Of a stretch of DNA of 64,000 bases, positions 25,515 through 33,884 are shown piece by piece. Positions within the stretch are counted from its first letter, which is position 1; every line of letters starts with the position of its first letter. Origin of the DNA: Psychroserpens sp. NJDZ02 (GTDB lineage: Bacteria > Bacteroidota > Bacteroidia > Flavobacteriales > Flavobacteriaceae); contig NZ_CP039451.1 of the NCBI RefSeq assembly GCF_004843725.1, positions 3,602,001 through 3,666,000 on the forward strand, given 5' to 3'. The notes below the pieces were generated by a model that was not told the DNA's origin, made no database searches, and worked only from the letters and a program-made list of their open reading frames with translations. A program made the position numbers and the translations under genes.

Positions 25515-25625
25515 ATGACTAATATTGTATCAGAAACAGAAGCAGCGTTTGCAATGTCATATTATGTAAAGAAATTAATAGTGCAGGTATGGGATTATAT
25601 AGAAAACGCTTTAATTATCGGGTAA
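25515..25625 (+). CDS. Candidate 36-residue ORF before a cold-shock gene
   Basis: Open frame beginning MTNIVSETEAAFAMSYYVKK and ending ENALIIG, preceded by an A-rich stretch and ending 54 bases before the cold-shock gene at 25680. It has no signal peptide and no recognised domain. The gap 25302-25679 otherwise holds the terminator at 25323 and a small GAACGTCACGTTC hairpin near 25487. It could be a genuine small protein, an upstream regulatory ORF or chance. Confidence 0.35.
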   Translation: MTNIVSETEAAFAMSYYVKKLIVQVWDYIENALIIG

Positions 25626-25679
25626 AAGAAGAAATTGCTCCTGTAGTATAATAAAACACAAATTAAAAGAACGGAAACA

Positions 25680-25925
25680 ATGTTAAAAAAATTAATAAGT
25701 AAATTATTTGGTTCAAAGAAAAGCGAAACTGGTAAAGAGGGGACTGTAAAGTTTTTTAATAATTCTAAAGGTTTTGGATTCATCGCAGAAAAAGATTCAG
25801 ATAAAGAGCATTTTGTTCATGTTACTGGATTAAAAGATAAGATTCGCGAAGGACATAAAGTGACGTTTGATTTAGAAGAAGGTGAAAAAGGATTAAATGC
25901 CGTAAACGTAAAACGTAAAAAGTAA
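25680..25925 (+). CDS. Cold-shock-domain protein, 81 residues
   Basis: Small nucleic-acid-binding protein. A short basic/hydrophobic start (MLKKLISKLFGSKKSETGKE, possibly an amphipathic membrane-associating helix) precedes a cold-shock domain from about residue 20. The domain shows GTVKFFNNSKGFGFIAEKDSDKEHFVHVTGL, with both RNP motifs, and ends with KGLNAVNVKRKK. This matches the CSD of the three cold-shock genes near 38 kb but with the added amphipathic N-terminus. A terminator follows directly. Confidence 0.88.
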   Translation: MLKKLISKLFGSKKSETGKEGTVKFFNNSKGFGFIAEKDSDKEHFVHVTGLKDKIREGHKVTFDLEEGEKGLNAVNVKRKK

Positions 25926-25948
25926 TTACAACTACGCAACGTATTATA

Positions 25949-25980
25949 AAAGTCTATTAATTATTTAATAGGCTTTTTTT
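25949..25980 (+). terminator. Intrinsic terminator
   Basis: AAGTCTATTAA (25950-25960) pairs with TTAATAGGCTT (25965-25975), with one G-U, followed by a T-run. It ends the 81-residue cold-shock gene. Confidence 0.8.
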
Positions 25981-25984
25981 ATGC

Positions 25985-26280
25985 AGTAATATTTCGACTA
26001 TAAATCTGCTAAATGAATAAAAGGCTATGGTCTTTGCTTAATATTATAATTTAGGTCTCAATCTTCTAGTCTAAGGGAATAGTGTATTTCAGAATGTGGC
26101 AAATCTACAAATCAGAACGTTAATGGATATTAGTCTATAGCAATCTGGGTAACACTTAATTCCTTCCGTTCATCTCAAAAAACGTACACTTGATAGATTA
26201 ACCTGTGATAAGCTTTGTTTTTTAGTTACAAAAATAGAAGTGTAATTACTTTTACGGCTGTATAAAAAAACAAATACAAA
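25985..26280. other. Intergenic stretch without a recognised element
   Basis: About 300 bases between the terminator at 25980 and the EF-hand lipoprotein gene. No open frame with a plausible start, no repeat of the palindromic families and no known RNA fold was recognised. The promoter of the EF-hand lipoprotein presumably lies near its 3' end. Confidence 0.5.
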
Positions 26281-26282
26281 AC

Positions 26283-26582
26283 ATGAAAAAAATAACATTA
26301 TCATTAGTTATAGCAATCAGTTTATTTAGTTGTAATAGCGTTAAAAACATGGATACATCAAATGTATCGACTGCAGTAACATTATTAAGCTCGTTAACTT
26401 CAAATTCTACGGTACAACAAATTTCTAGCTTGTTTAGTTTATTAGATACTAATAAGGATGAGGCTATTAGTTCTACGGAAGCAGTAGGTTCGGTATCAGA
26501 AAACTTTAATACGTTAGATACTGATAGTAATTCAAGTTTAAATCTTACCGAATTAACAGGTTTGTTGAGTTTGCTGAAATAA
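26283..26582 (+). CDS. EF-hand lipoprotein, 99 residues
   Basis: Predicted lipoprotein: signal peptide MKKITLSLVIAISLFS and Cys17 in lipobox LFSC. A Ser/Thr-rich region is followed by two EF-hand-like calcium loops, DTNKDEAISSTE and DTDSNSSLNLTE, near residues 54-65 and 78-89. Each keeps Asp at positions 1 and 3/5 and Glu at position 12. It should bind calcium in the envelope; the role is unknown. A terminator follows after 20 bases. Confidence 0.8.
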   Translation: MKKITLSLVIAISLFSCNSVKNMDTSNVSTAVTLLSSLTSNSTVQQISSLFSLLDTNKDEAISSTEAVGSVSENFNTLDTDSNSSLNLTELTGLLSLLK

Positions 26583-26602
26583 TATTTTATTGAAATAGTC
26601 TT

Positions 26603-26640
26603 AAAAGAAGGTATGCCGAAAGGTGTACCTTCTTTTTTTT
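26603..26640 (+). terminator. Intrinsic terminator
   Basis: AAAGAAGGTA (26604-26613) pairs with TACCTTCTTT (26626-26635), followed by a run of T. It ends the EF-hand lipoprotein gene. Confidence 0.82.
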
Positions 26641-26827
26641 GTGTCATAAATAGTCTGTTTTTATAGTGATAAAATTGTATGGTCTTTAAAATCGTCCTAT
26701 TGGTAGATACAATGTAGCCAATCGTCTAGTTGCTTTTTTTAAGATGTTTTTTACACATACCTTTAAACTATTACTAAGAAATAGAATCTAAGTATCAAGT
26801 ATCGTATAATCTTAAAAATTTAAAATT

Positions 26828-27418
26828 ATGAAAGCATTAATTAAAACATACGTAGTTCCATTCGCTTTTTTAATAGCGCTAACAACACAGGTTTCTGCAC
26901 AAACAAAACGTAATACTAGGGTTGAGACAACAAAAACGACAGTAGTAAAAAAACGCACGATTGCCAAAAGAGTGCCTAGTAAGACTGTTGTTTATAAAAC
27001 ACCAAAACGTAAAGTTGTGTCTGTTAGAACTGTACCAAACAGAACTGTTATTGTGCACAAAGGGCAGAACTATTATTATGCTAATAATAAATATTACACA
27101 CAATCTAGAGGACGTTATATTGCTATCGCTCCAAAGATTGGGTTTAAAATTAAAGTATTGCCTACAAATTATAAAAGTATTCGTTATAATAATCATAAGT
27201 ATTATAATGCTTCAGGTATTTTTTATGTGCAAATAAATAATGAATATGAGGTCGTTGAACCAGAAGTAGGAACGCTTGTATATGAGTTACCAGACGATTA
27301 TGAAAAAGTGGTTATCAATGATGAGACTTATTATGAATATGCAAATGTGTTATACGAAAAAACACAAGTCAATGGTACAAGAGCTTACGAAGTTGTAGGA
27401 ATTATAGATATGGATTAA
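26828..27418 (+). CDS. DUF6515-like secreted protein
   Basis: Exported protein of 196 residues. The signal peptide MKALIKTYVVPFAFLIALTT predicts cleavage after QVSAQ (about residue 25). A Lys/Arg/Val/Thr-rich basic part (about 26-75) follows. Then come three Tyr-rich repeats (NYYYANNKYYTQSRGRYIAI, KYYNASGIFYVQINNEYEVV and YYEYANVLYEKTQVNGTRAYEVV), each of the form 'YY-x-x-G/N-x-F/Y-Y...YEVV'. This pattern is that of DUF6515, common in Flavobacteriaceae. Function unknown; likely a periplasmic or outer-membrane-associated protein. Confidence 0.75.
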   Translation: MKALIKTYVVPFAFLIALTTQVSAQTKRNTRVETTKTTVVKKRTIAKRVPSKTVVYKTPKRKVVSVRTVPNRTVIVHKGQNYYYANNKYYTQSRGRYIAIAPKIGFKIKVLPTNYKSIRYNNHKYYNASGIFYVQINNEYEVVEPEVGTLVYELPDDYEKVVINDETYYEYANVLYEKTQVNGTRAYEVVGIIDMD

Positions 27419-27454
27419 ATTATTTAAATTTTGGTTGATTTTTAATAATGGAAA

Positions 27455-27488
27455 GGGGGGTAATTATATAATTATCCTCTTTTTTTTT
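27455..27488 (+). terminator. Likely intrinsic terminator
   Basis: A stem of GG..TAATTATATAATTA..CC with an outer GGGG/TCCTCT pairing is followed by nine T residues. It ends the DUF6515-like gene. Confidence 0.65.
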
Positions 27489-27574
27489 GTTTTTTACTAT
27501 AACATTAGCCAGTACTGTTAAACAGAGTGTTTTAAATCCCAGCATTTAAATCTGTATAACCAATAAAACTCTAC

Positions 27575-27582
27575 TATCTTTG
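27575..27582 (+). promoter_or_regulatory. -7 element of the helicase pair
   Basis: TATCTTTG, a perfect TAnnTTTG, 17 bases before the ATG at 27599. The transcript leader would be about 10 bases. Confidence 0.55.
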
Positions 27583-27598
27583 CATAAAATTATAATTT

Positions 27599-28939
27599 AT
27601 GTCACAACAGTTTTCTAGTTTAGGTATTAATACAGCATTGCAGAGTGCTTTGGCGGATTTACAAATCACAACGCCAACAGATATACAATCTAAAGCCATC
27701 CCTGTAATACTTAATAATACCGACGATGTTGTTGCTATTGCAAAAACAGGAACCGGAAAAACAGCTGCTTTTGGATTGCCTTTATTACAGTTAATAGACG
27801 TTACTAAAAGCAATATTCAAGCAGTTATATTAGCACCAACAAGAGAGTTAGGGCAACAAATATTTAAAAACCTAGAAGCCTTTAATGCGACTAGTTTAGG
27901 CGTTACTATTGCGGGTGTCTTTGGAGGTATTCCAATAAAGCCACAAATAGAAACCCTTAAAAATACCACACATATCGTTGTGGCGACTCCAGGACGTTTA
28001 GCCGATCTGATAGAGCGTAACGCGATAAACGTAAAAGAAATCTCGTATTTTGTTCTAGATGAAGCGGATGAGATGGTTAGCGCGCATAAAGAAGGTGTGG
28101 ATGCTATTATAAAAGCATTGCCAAAATCTAGAAGAACATTATTGTTTACAGCAACCATGCCTGGTACAATCAAGCAATTGGTACAAAATAGTTTAGCTAA
28201 AAAAGTGGTAACTATTGAAGCTGATATGGAAACGATTGGTCACCAAGGGATCGATCACCAATATGTGGTTGTGGAGCCTATCGAGAAATTAAATGTATTA
28301 ATGCATTTTTTAAACACGCATGAGGGGCAACGTGGTATTGTCTTTTGTAAGACCAAAGCAGCAGTAAATAAGTTGGCTAAAAACTTAGCGATAAACAAAT
28401 TTTCATCTGGTGCCATTCACGGAAGCTTATCTCAAGGGATTCGTGATCGTATTATGGGACAGTTTAGAGAAGGTCATATTAATATATTAGTGGCTACAGA
28501 TTTAGCAGCGCGTGGTATTGATGTTAAAGACTTAGCGTTTGTGGTTAATTACCATTTACCAGATACGTATGATGCGTATGTGCACAGAAGTGGACGTACG
28601 GCTAGAGCAGGAGCCAATGGATTAGCGTTAAGTGTGATTCAAGAGGATGAAGTACAAGAGATTCCGGAGTTTGAAGACGAATTAGGGATTGCATTCAAAC
28701 AATACCAAAAAGCAGACGCTAAAAGTATTGAGGAAAACAACGGGTTGCTTTGGGCAAGAAAGATTTTTAAAACGAAACCTAATCGTGATATTCCTGAAGA
28801 TTTTAAAGCGAAAGTAAAAACTATTTTTCATCATTTAACAAAAGAAGAATTAGTTGATAAAATCTTATCCAATTACATTGCCGAAAACAATACGATTGTA
28901 GACAAGCAAGAGGTGGTTAAGAAAAAAAAGAAGAAATAA
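27599..28939 (+). CDS. DEAD-box RNA helicase
   Basis: ATP-dependent RNA helicase of 446 residues, probably acting in ribosome assembly or RNA turnover at low temperature. Motifs in order: Q motif TPTDIQSKAIP, motif I AKTGTGKTAAF, Ia PTRELGQQ, Ib TPGRLADL, II VLDEADEM (DEAD), III FTATMPG, IV IVFCKTK, V ATDLAARGIDVKDL and VI HRSGRTARAG. A C-terminal extension (about residues 360-446) ends in a Lys-rich tail. The architecture is RhlE/DbpA-like, but no DbpA RNA-binding domain is seen here. A second helicase gene starts 3 bases after its stop. Confidence 0.93.
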   Translation: MSQQFSSLGINTALQSALADLQITTPTDIQSKAIPVILNNTDDVVAIAKTGTGKTAAFGLPLLQLIDVTKSNIQAVILAPTRELGQQIFKNLEAFNATSLGVTIAGVFGGIPIKPQIETLKNTTHIVVATPGRLADLIERNAINVKEISYFVLDEADEMVSAHKEGVDAIIKALPKSRRTLLFTATMPGTIKQLVQNSLAKKVVTIEADMETIGHQGIDHQYVVVEPIEKLNVLMHFLNTHEGQRGIVFCKTKAAVNKLAKNLAINKFSSGAIHGSLSQGIRDRIMGQFREGHINILVATDLAARGIDVKDLAFVVNYHLPDTYDAYVHRSGRTARAGANGLALSVIQEDEVQEIPEFEDELGIAFKQYQKADAKSIEENNGLLWARKIFKTKPNRDIPEDFKAKVKTIFHHLTKEELVDKILSNYIAENNTIVDKQEVVKKKKKK

Positions 28940-28942
28940 ATA

Positions 28943-30253
28943 ATGAGTAGTTATATAAAAGTACAGCAGGATATTTTAGACAAACTAAATATCAAAACGC
29001 TTAATCCAATGCAGGAGGAAGCGTTGTTGTCTATTACTAATGCAGATAACACGGTGTTGTTGTCGCCTACAGGAACCGGAAAGACGTTGGCTTTTTTATT
29101 GCCAACTATTGCGGCGCTAGATACTAACTGCAAAAATGTACAATTACTAATTTTAGTACCGTCTCGTGAGCTGGCTATTCAAATAGAGCAAGTCATCCGT
29201 ACGATGGGGACGGGTTTTAAAGCCAATGCCGTATATGGCGGACGCCATTTTAGTAAAGATAAAATCGAATTAGCACACACGCCTGCAATCTTAGTAGGTA
29301 CTCCAGGTCGTGTAGCGGATCACTTAAGACGCGAAACGTTTTTAGTAGATGATATTAATACGTTGGTTTTAGACGAGTTTGATAAATCTCTAGAAGTGGG
29401 GTTCGAAAAGGAAATGAGCGAGATTATTAATAATCTACCACATATCAAAAAACGTATTTTGACCTCAGCAACGCAAGACATGGAGATTCCGCGCTTTGTA
29501 GGTTTAGAAAACGAATTGATTATTGACTATTCTGATACCGAAGTTACTAATCTAGCGATCAAGCAAGTGATTTCTCCGGATAAAAACAAATTGCAAACCT
29601 TAGTCGATTTGTTGCATGATATTGGTAACAAACCCGGGATTATCTTTTGTAATTATAAAGACACCATTCAGTTTGTAAGCGATTTTTTAGACAAAAACGA
29701 CATTCCGCATGGATGTTTCCAAGGGGGAATGGAGCAAATAGACCGTGAGCGTGCCTTAATAAAGTTTAGAAACGGAACCCATCAAATTATAATCGCAACA
29801 GATTTAGCAGCGCGTGGTTTGGATATTCCGGAGTTAAATTATATTATCCATTACCAACTCCCGTTAAAGGCAGAGGAGTTTACACATCGTAATGGGCGTA
29901 CCGCGCGTATGAATGCTGAGGGAACGTCTTACGTCATACAATGGGAAGGAGAGCGTTTACCGGACTTTATTAAGTTTGATGACACTGTGACGCCAAAAGG
30001 AACTGTTAAGACCTTAGGGACGGAGTGGGTGACGCTATTTATCTCTGGAGGCCGAAAAGATAAAATCTCTAAAGGTGATGTTGCAGGGATGTTGTTTAAA
30101 CAATGTGATTTAGATAAATCAGAAATTGGTATTATCGAGTTAAAGCAGGATTGTGCCTTTGTTGCGGTTCCTAAAGCTAAAGCTGAAGGTATTATTGCCA
30201 AAACCAATAACTCGCGTTTAAAGAAAAGAAAAGTACGTATCCACACCATTTAA
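28943..30253 (+). CDS. DEAD-box-type RNA helicase with DbpA-like C-terminal domain
   Basis: RNA helicase of 436 residues translated together with the preceding helicase gene. Motifs: Q motif NPMQEEALLSI, motif I SPTGTGKTLAF, Ia PSRELAIQ, II VLDEFDKS (DEFD instead of DEAD), III TSATQD, V ATDLAARGLDIPEL and VI HRNGRTARMN. The last 75 residues (TLFISGGRKDKISKGDVAGML ... KRKVRIHTI) have the DbpA RNA-binding domain pattern, suggesting rRNA binding and a role in large-subunit assembly. The DEFD change keeps both acidic positions of Walker B. A terminator follows. Confidence 0.9.
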   Translation: MSSYIKVQQDILDKLNIKTLNPMQEEALLSITNADNTVLLSPTGTGKTLAFLLPTIAALDTNCKNVQLLILVPSRELAIQIEQVIRTMGTGFKANAVYGGRHFSKDKIELAHTPAILVGTPGRVADHLRRETFLVDDINTLVLDEFDKSLEVGFEKEMSEIINNLPHIKKRILTSATQDMEIPRFVGLENELIIDYSDTEVTNLAIKQVISPDKNKLQTLVDLLHDIGNKPGIIFCNYKDTIQFVSDFLDKNDIPHGCFQGGMEQIDRERALIKFRNGTHQIIIATDLAARGLDIPELNYIIHYQLPLKAEEFTHRNGRTARMNAEGTSYVIQWEGERLPDFIKFDDTVTPKGTVKTLGTEWVTLFISGGRKDKISKGDVAGMLFKQCDLDKSEIGIIELKQDCAFVAVPKAKAEGIIAKTNNSRLKKRKVRIHTI

Positions 30254-30275
30254 TAAGTGGTACTACAAATGAATA

Positions 30276-30307
30276 AAAAGGGTTGCTATTTTAGCAACCC
30301 TTTTTTT
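30276..30307 (+). terminator. Intrinsic terminator after the helicase pair
   Basis: AAAAGGGTTGCT (30276-30287) pairs with AGCAACCCTTTT (30293-30304), followed by a T-run. Confidence 0.9.
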
Positions 30308-30379
30308 GTTGATACCCAAATATGTAAATCATGTAAGCGTCATCGGTAATTGTATAATATAAGAGCTGTTGTTTGTTCT

Positions 30380-30387
30380 TATCTTTG
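30380..30387 (+). promoter_or_regulatory. -7 element of the peroxiredoxin-like gene
   Basis: TATCTTTG, a perfect TAnnTTTG, with the ATG at 30466 about 70 bases downstream of the predicted start. Confidence 0.5.
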
Positions 30388-30465
30388 TAGTAAGCACATT
30401 ATAAACATATAATGTAAAAGTTTAACTTAACTGTTGTAACTAGTATATTATCAAAAACATACAAA

Positions 30466-30972
30466 ATGATTAAACCAAGAGAAAAAGCACCAGAATTAAA
30501 CATTCAATTAGTAAATGATACCACATGGACGTTAAGTGAGCAATCGCCAGAACACTTCACATTAGTGTTATTTTATAGAGGAAAACACTGTCCAGTTTGT
30601 AAGTCACAGTTAGAAGACTTAGAAAAAAAACTAGACAAATTTACAGACCGTGGTGTTAATGTTATTGCAATTAGTGCAGATACAGAAGCGGTCGCAAAAG
30701 CAACACATAAAGCATGGGAAATTCCAAACATACCATTAGGTTATGGGATATCTATAGAGAAAGCTAGAGCATGGGGATTATTCATTTCTTCAGGTATAAA
30801 AGAAGAACCAGAATTATTTACAGAACCTGGATTGTTTTTAATCACACCAGACCAAACCGTGTATTGGGAATCTATCCAATCTATGCCATTTGGACGCCCA
30901 GGGTTTAACGATGTCTTAGGTGGGATTGATTATATCTTAAAAGCGGATTATCCTGCAAGAGGAGAAGCGTAA
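30466..30972 (+). CDS. Peroxiredoxin-like protein (CPVC)
   Basis: Cytosolic thioredoxin-fold protein of 168 residues of the AhpC/TSA-like group. It shows LVLFYRGKHCPVCKSQLEDLEKKL, with CPVC at about residues 43-46, and NVIAISADTEAVAKATHKAW, the usual peroxiredoxin helix. A GLFISSGI segment and FGRPGFNDVLGGIDYILKADYPARGE at the C-terminus complete the fold. It probably reduces peroxides or acts as a redox sensor, but the resolving partner is unknown. The next gene, a YihY-family membrane protein, starts 72 bases later in the same direction. Confidence 0.85.
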   Translation: MIKPREKAPELNIQLVNDTTWTLSEQSPEHFTLVLFYRGKHCPVCKSQLEDLEKKLDKFTDRGVNVIAISADTEAVAKATHKAWEIPNIPLGYGISIEKARAWGLFISSGIKEEPELFTEPGLFLITPDQTVYWESIQSMPFGRPGFNDVLGGIDYILKADYPARGEA

Positions 30973-31044
30973 TACTATAACAACTAATTACAATAGATTA
31001 AAACCGAGCAAAACACGTCGTAACACCAGTCAGGAATAACTAAC

Positions 31045-31923
31045 ATGAGCAAAAGCACAACATTTAAATTGGTTCATTTTCCTAGACTAGTTCTTAATAC
31101 AGCACGTGCTTGGTATGCAGGAGAACCTTTTGAACGAAGCGCCATTGTAGCCTATTATGCTATACTGTCGCTTCCTGCATTAATGATTATTATTTTAAAT
31201 GTCGTCGGAGCATTTTGGGGACGTGATATTGTTAAAGGCGAATTGTTAGGACAGATTTCGGAGGCATTAGGACCTGATACTGCAGAGGCAATTAAAGTCA
31301 TGATTATCGGAAAAGGTAATGAAGCCACATCAGTATTTGCAACAGCAGTTGGTATTGGGACTTTAATATACGGATCGACAGGGGTGTTTTTTCAAGTGCA
31401 ATCGGCATTAGATAAAATATGGGAACAAGAAGAAGACGCTACAAACGGCGTTATGGCGGTAATTATTAGCCGATTAAAAAGCTTCAGTTTTATATTAATC
31501 ATCGGATTCTTACTATTAACCAGTTTTATACTAACCTCAGTATTAAGCACATTTGGTAACAGTTTACAACGTATTCTTCCTGATAATCTTTTTGAATACC
31601 TGTATATCTTTGACTTTTTGGTCTCTATCGGTTTTATTTACGTCTTATTTGCAGCGATGTTCAAATTTTTGCCCTCTGCAACAATACCTTGGCAATCGGT
31701 TAGGGTAGGTGCATTATTAACGACCATCCTGTTTTTATTAGGTAAATATATACTAGCTATTTATTTTAGCACCATGCAACCGGGATCAACTTATGGCGCT
31801 GCAGGATCCATAATTTTAATCATGCTTTGGGTCTCGTATTCCAGTCTTATTTTGCTATTCGGAGCACATTTTACAAGGCAATATTCTAATCAGTTTGTTA
31901 AAAGTAAAACGGAATTACAGTAA
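31045..31923 (+). CDS. YihY/BrkB-family inner-membrane protein
   Basis: A 292-residue membrane protein with about six hydrophobic helices (near residues 36-58, 92-114, 143-167, 182-204, 212-235 and 248-270). Seen are AIVAYYAILSLPALMIIILNVVG, the TSVFATAVGIGTLIYGSTGVFFQVQSALDKIWE block and YGAAGSIILIMLWVSYSSLILLFGAHFTRQYS at the end, all typical of the BrkB/YihY family (wrongly called ribonuclease BN in old annotations). The function is unknown. It is followed by a 404-base gap with no convincing gene. Confidence 0.9.
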   Translation: MSKSTTFKLVHFPRLVLNTARAWYAGEPFERSAIVAYYAILSLPALMIIILNVVGAFWGRDIVKGELLGQISEALGPDTAEAIKVMIIGKGNEATSVFATAVGIGTLIYGSTGVFFQVQSALDKIWEQEEDATNGVMAVIISRLKSFSFILIIGFLLLTSFILTSVLSTFGNSLQRILPDNLFEYLYIFDFLVSIGFIYVLFAAMFKFLPSATIPWQSVRVGALLTTILFLLGKYILAIYFSTMQPGSTYGAAGSIILIMLWVSYSSLILLFGAHFTRQYSNQFVKSKTELQ

Positions 31924-32327
31924 GCGGTACAAAAAGGCTGACGTAGTGTTATAATTACGCTAAACCCATCATAAAGTCGTCTTAAAGCTAATAATAAAGA
32001 TACAGATATAGCGTATCTTTAAGGTATACAAAACAGAAAAGAAAATGAAACAGAATAGTGTAAAACAAGCACCTTACAAGGGGCAAGATGGAATAAATTT
32101 TGAAGCCATCATCAGATTCAGTATCATAGATAACGCACCATAGTCATCTATACATTTGGTTGGATCTCTAAGACCATCCAATACCCATTTCCAAAAATGG
32201 ACAAAGTCCTTTAGTAACTACTCCCAAATAGTTAAAACGAAAAGGCAACCTATATACCCTCAATAATTACAGTACTTGTCCAAAATGGACGAGGCAGAGC
32301 ATACATAATATTTAAAACTTAAAACAC
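31924..32327. other. Gene-poor gap with possible short ORF
   Basis: Four hundred bases without a supported gene. A 32-codon frame (MKQNSVKQAPYKGQDGINFE...; 32045-32143) has a start but no recognised similarity and could be a remnant. Two similar elements, CCAAAAATGGAC near 32192 and GTCCAAAATGGAC near 32278, lie downstream; the second is a hairpin (GTCC/GGAC). The promoter of the following dehydrogenase is presumably near the latter. Confidence 0.4.
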
Positions 32328-33725
32328 ATGAGTACTAGCACAAATAAAGGATTCGAAACTATTAATCCAACAACAGAACAGACAATACAACATTACGATT
32401 ACATGACCGTTGATCAAGCCTTAAAAGCAGTAGACGAGTGTCAAGACGCTTTTTTAGACTGGAAACTAAAACCGTTAGAAGACCGCGCCAAAATTATTAA
32501 GGCAGTTGGTAAAACCCTAGTAGAAGAAAAAGACAGCTATGCTAAATTAATGACCCAAGAAATGGGTAAATTAGTAGCACACAGTTATGACGAAATAGAA
32601 TTATGTGCTGGTATTTGCGAATACACAGCAACCGAGGGTGTCAAAAAGCTACAAGATGAGGTGAGAACCATGGAAAATGGTGGTAAAGGAATCATACAAC
32701 AAGCGCCTTTAGGCGTTATTTATGGTATTCAACCATGGAATTTTCCATTGTACCAAGCCATTCGTTATACAATAGTTAATTTAATGGCAGGAAACGGTGT
32801 GTTATTAAAACATGCTAAAAACGTCACCGGATCAGCTTTAAAATTAAAAGAGGTTTTAGAAAAAGCAGGCTTACCAAAAAACCTGTTTACCGTTTTAATT
32901 ATAGATCACGAGACGTCAGATAAAATTATCGAACATAAAGCAGTGCGTGGTGTAACCTTAACAGGAAGTTCTAAAGCAGGAGAGTATGTTGCTCAAAAAG
33001 CAGCAAAAGTATTAAAAAAGACCGTTTTGGAGTTGGGTAGTAATGACGCCTATTTAGTATTAGATGATGCCGATGTGGATTTAGCAGTACAAACCAGTAT
33101 TGTAGGACGTACGTATAATAATGGAGAAACCTGTGTGGCTGCCAAACGTTTTATTGTTGTAGATAAAGTGTACGACCAGTTTAAAGCCGCCTTTGTAAAA
33201 GGGATGGAAGCGGTGACCTATGGCGATCCAATGGACAAAGACTCTAAATTAGGGCCTATGGCTAGAAAAGATTTAAGAGACAAAATTCACCAACAAGTAG
33301 AAGATAGTGTTAGTAATGGCGCCACCATTTTATGTGGAGGAAAAATACCAGATGTTACAGGTTATTTTTACCCGTCTACAGTACTAGGCGATGTAAAACC
33401 TGGGCAACCGGCGTATAGCGAAGAGTTATTCGGACCTGTAGCATCGCTTATTAAAGCAAAAGATAATCAGGATGCTATGCGTATTGCTAACGATAGTCGT
33501 TTTGGATTAGGTGGCGGAATTTTTAGTAAAGACGAAGAGAAAGCCATACAATTAGCCAAAGACCATTTTGATACCGGAATGATAAACATTAACTCCTACG
33601 GATTAGCACACCCAAACATGCCCTTTGGAGGAATTAAAGACTCTGGTTATGGACGTGAGCATGGTGGTTTTGGTATCACAGAATTTGTAAACACAAAAGC
33701 AATCATGCTTAATAACAGTAAATAA
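32328..33725 (+). CDS. Succinate-semialdehyde dehydrogenase-type aldehyde dehydrogenase
   Basis: Class of NAD(P)-dependent aldehyde dehydrogenases acting on succinate semialdehyde or related substrates. The 465 residues show the catalytic segment LELGSNDAYLVLDDADVDLAV (general-base Glu) and NNGETCVAAKRFIVVD (catalytic Cys), the Rossmann block VRGVTLTGSSKAGEYVA and PFGGIKDSGYGREHG near the end. The YGIQPWNFP segment is the usual substrate pocket. The cofactor preference cannot be read with confidence. A terminator follows at 33753. Confidence 0.92.
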   Translation: MSTSTNKGFETINPTTEQTIQHYDYMTVDQALKAVDECQDAFLDWKLKPLEDRAKIIKAVGKTLVEEKDSYAKLMTQEMGKLVAHSYDEIELCAGICEYTATEGVKKLQDEVRTMENGGKGIIQQAPLGVIYGIQPWNFPLYQAIRYTIVNLMAGNGVLLKHAKNVTGSALKLKEVLEKAGLPKNLFTVLIIDHETSDKIIEHKAVRGVTLTGSSKAGEYVAQKAAKVLKKTVLELGSNDAYLVLDDADVDLAVQTSIVGRTYNNGETCVAAKRFIVVDKVYDQFKAAFVKGMEAVTYGDPMDKDSKLGPMARKDLRDKIHQQVEDSVSNGATILCGGKIPDVTGYFYPSTVLGDVKPGQPAYSEELFGPVASLIKAKDNQDAMRIANDSRFGLGGGIFSKDEEKAIQLAKDHFDTGMININSYGLAHPNMPFGGIKDSGYGREHGGFGITEFVNTKAIMLNNSK

Positions 33726-33752
33726 TATTTGAGGGAATATTAGTTAGTGAGG

Positions 33753-33785
33753 AAAAGATCAAGTTTTATACTTGGTCTTTTTTTT
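33753..33785 (+). terminator. Intrinsic terminator after the aldehyde dehydrogenase
   Basis: AAAAGATCAAG (33753-33763) pairs with CTTGGTCTTTT (33771-33781), with one G-U, followed by T residues. Confidence 0.8.
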
Positions 33786-33884
33786 GTTTTAATGTGAAAT
33801 TTTAGAGGAATGAGGTTTTCCGTAAGGTTTGTGTTTTTAATTAATGTATTTTTAAGGATTAAGTAAGTTAAGATTATAGAAAAT

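Noticed and set aside
26879..27236. Other-frame ORFs inside the DUF6515-like gene
   Set aside because: Both are alternative readings of Tyr/Asn-rich repeats of the real gene and lack supporting motifs.
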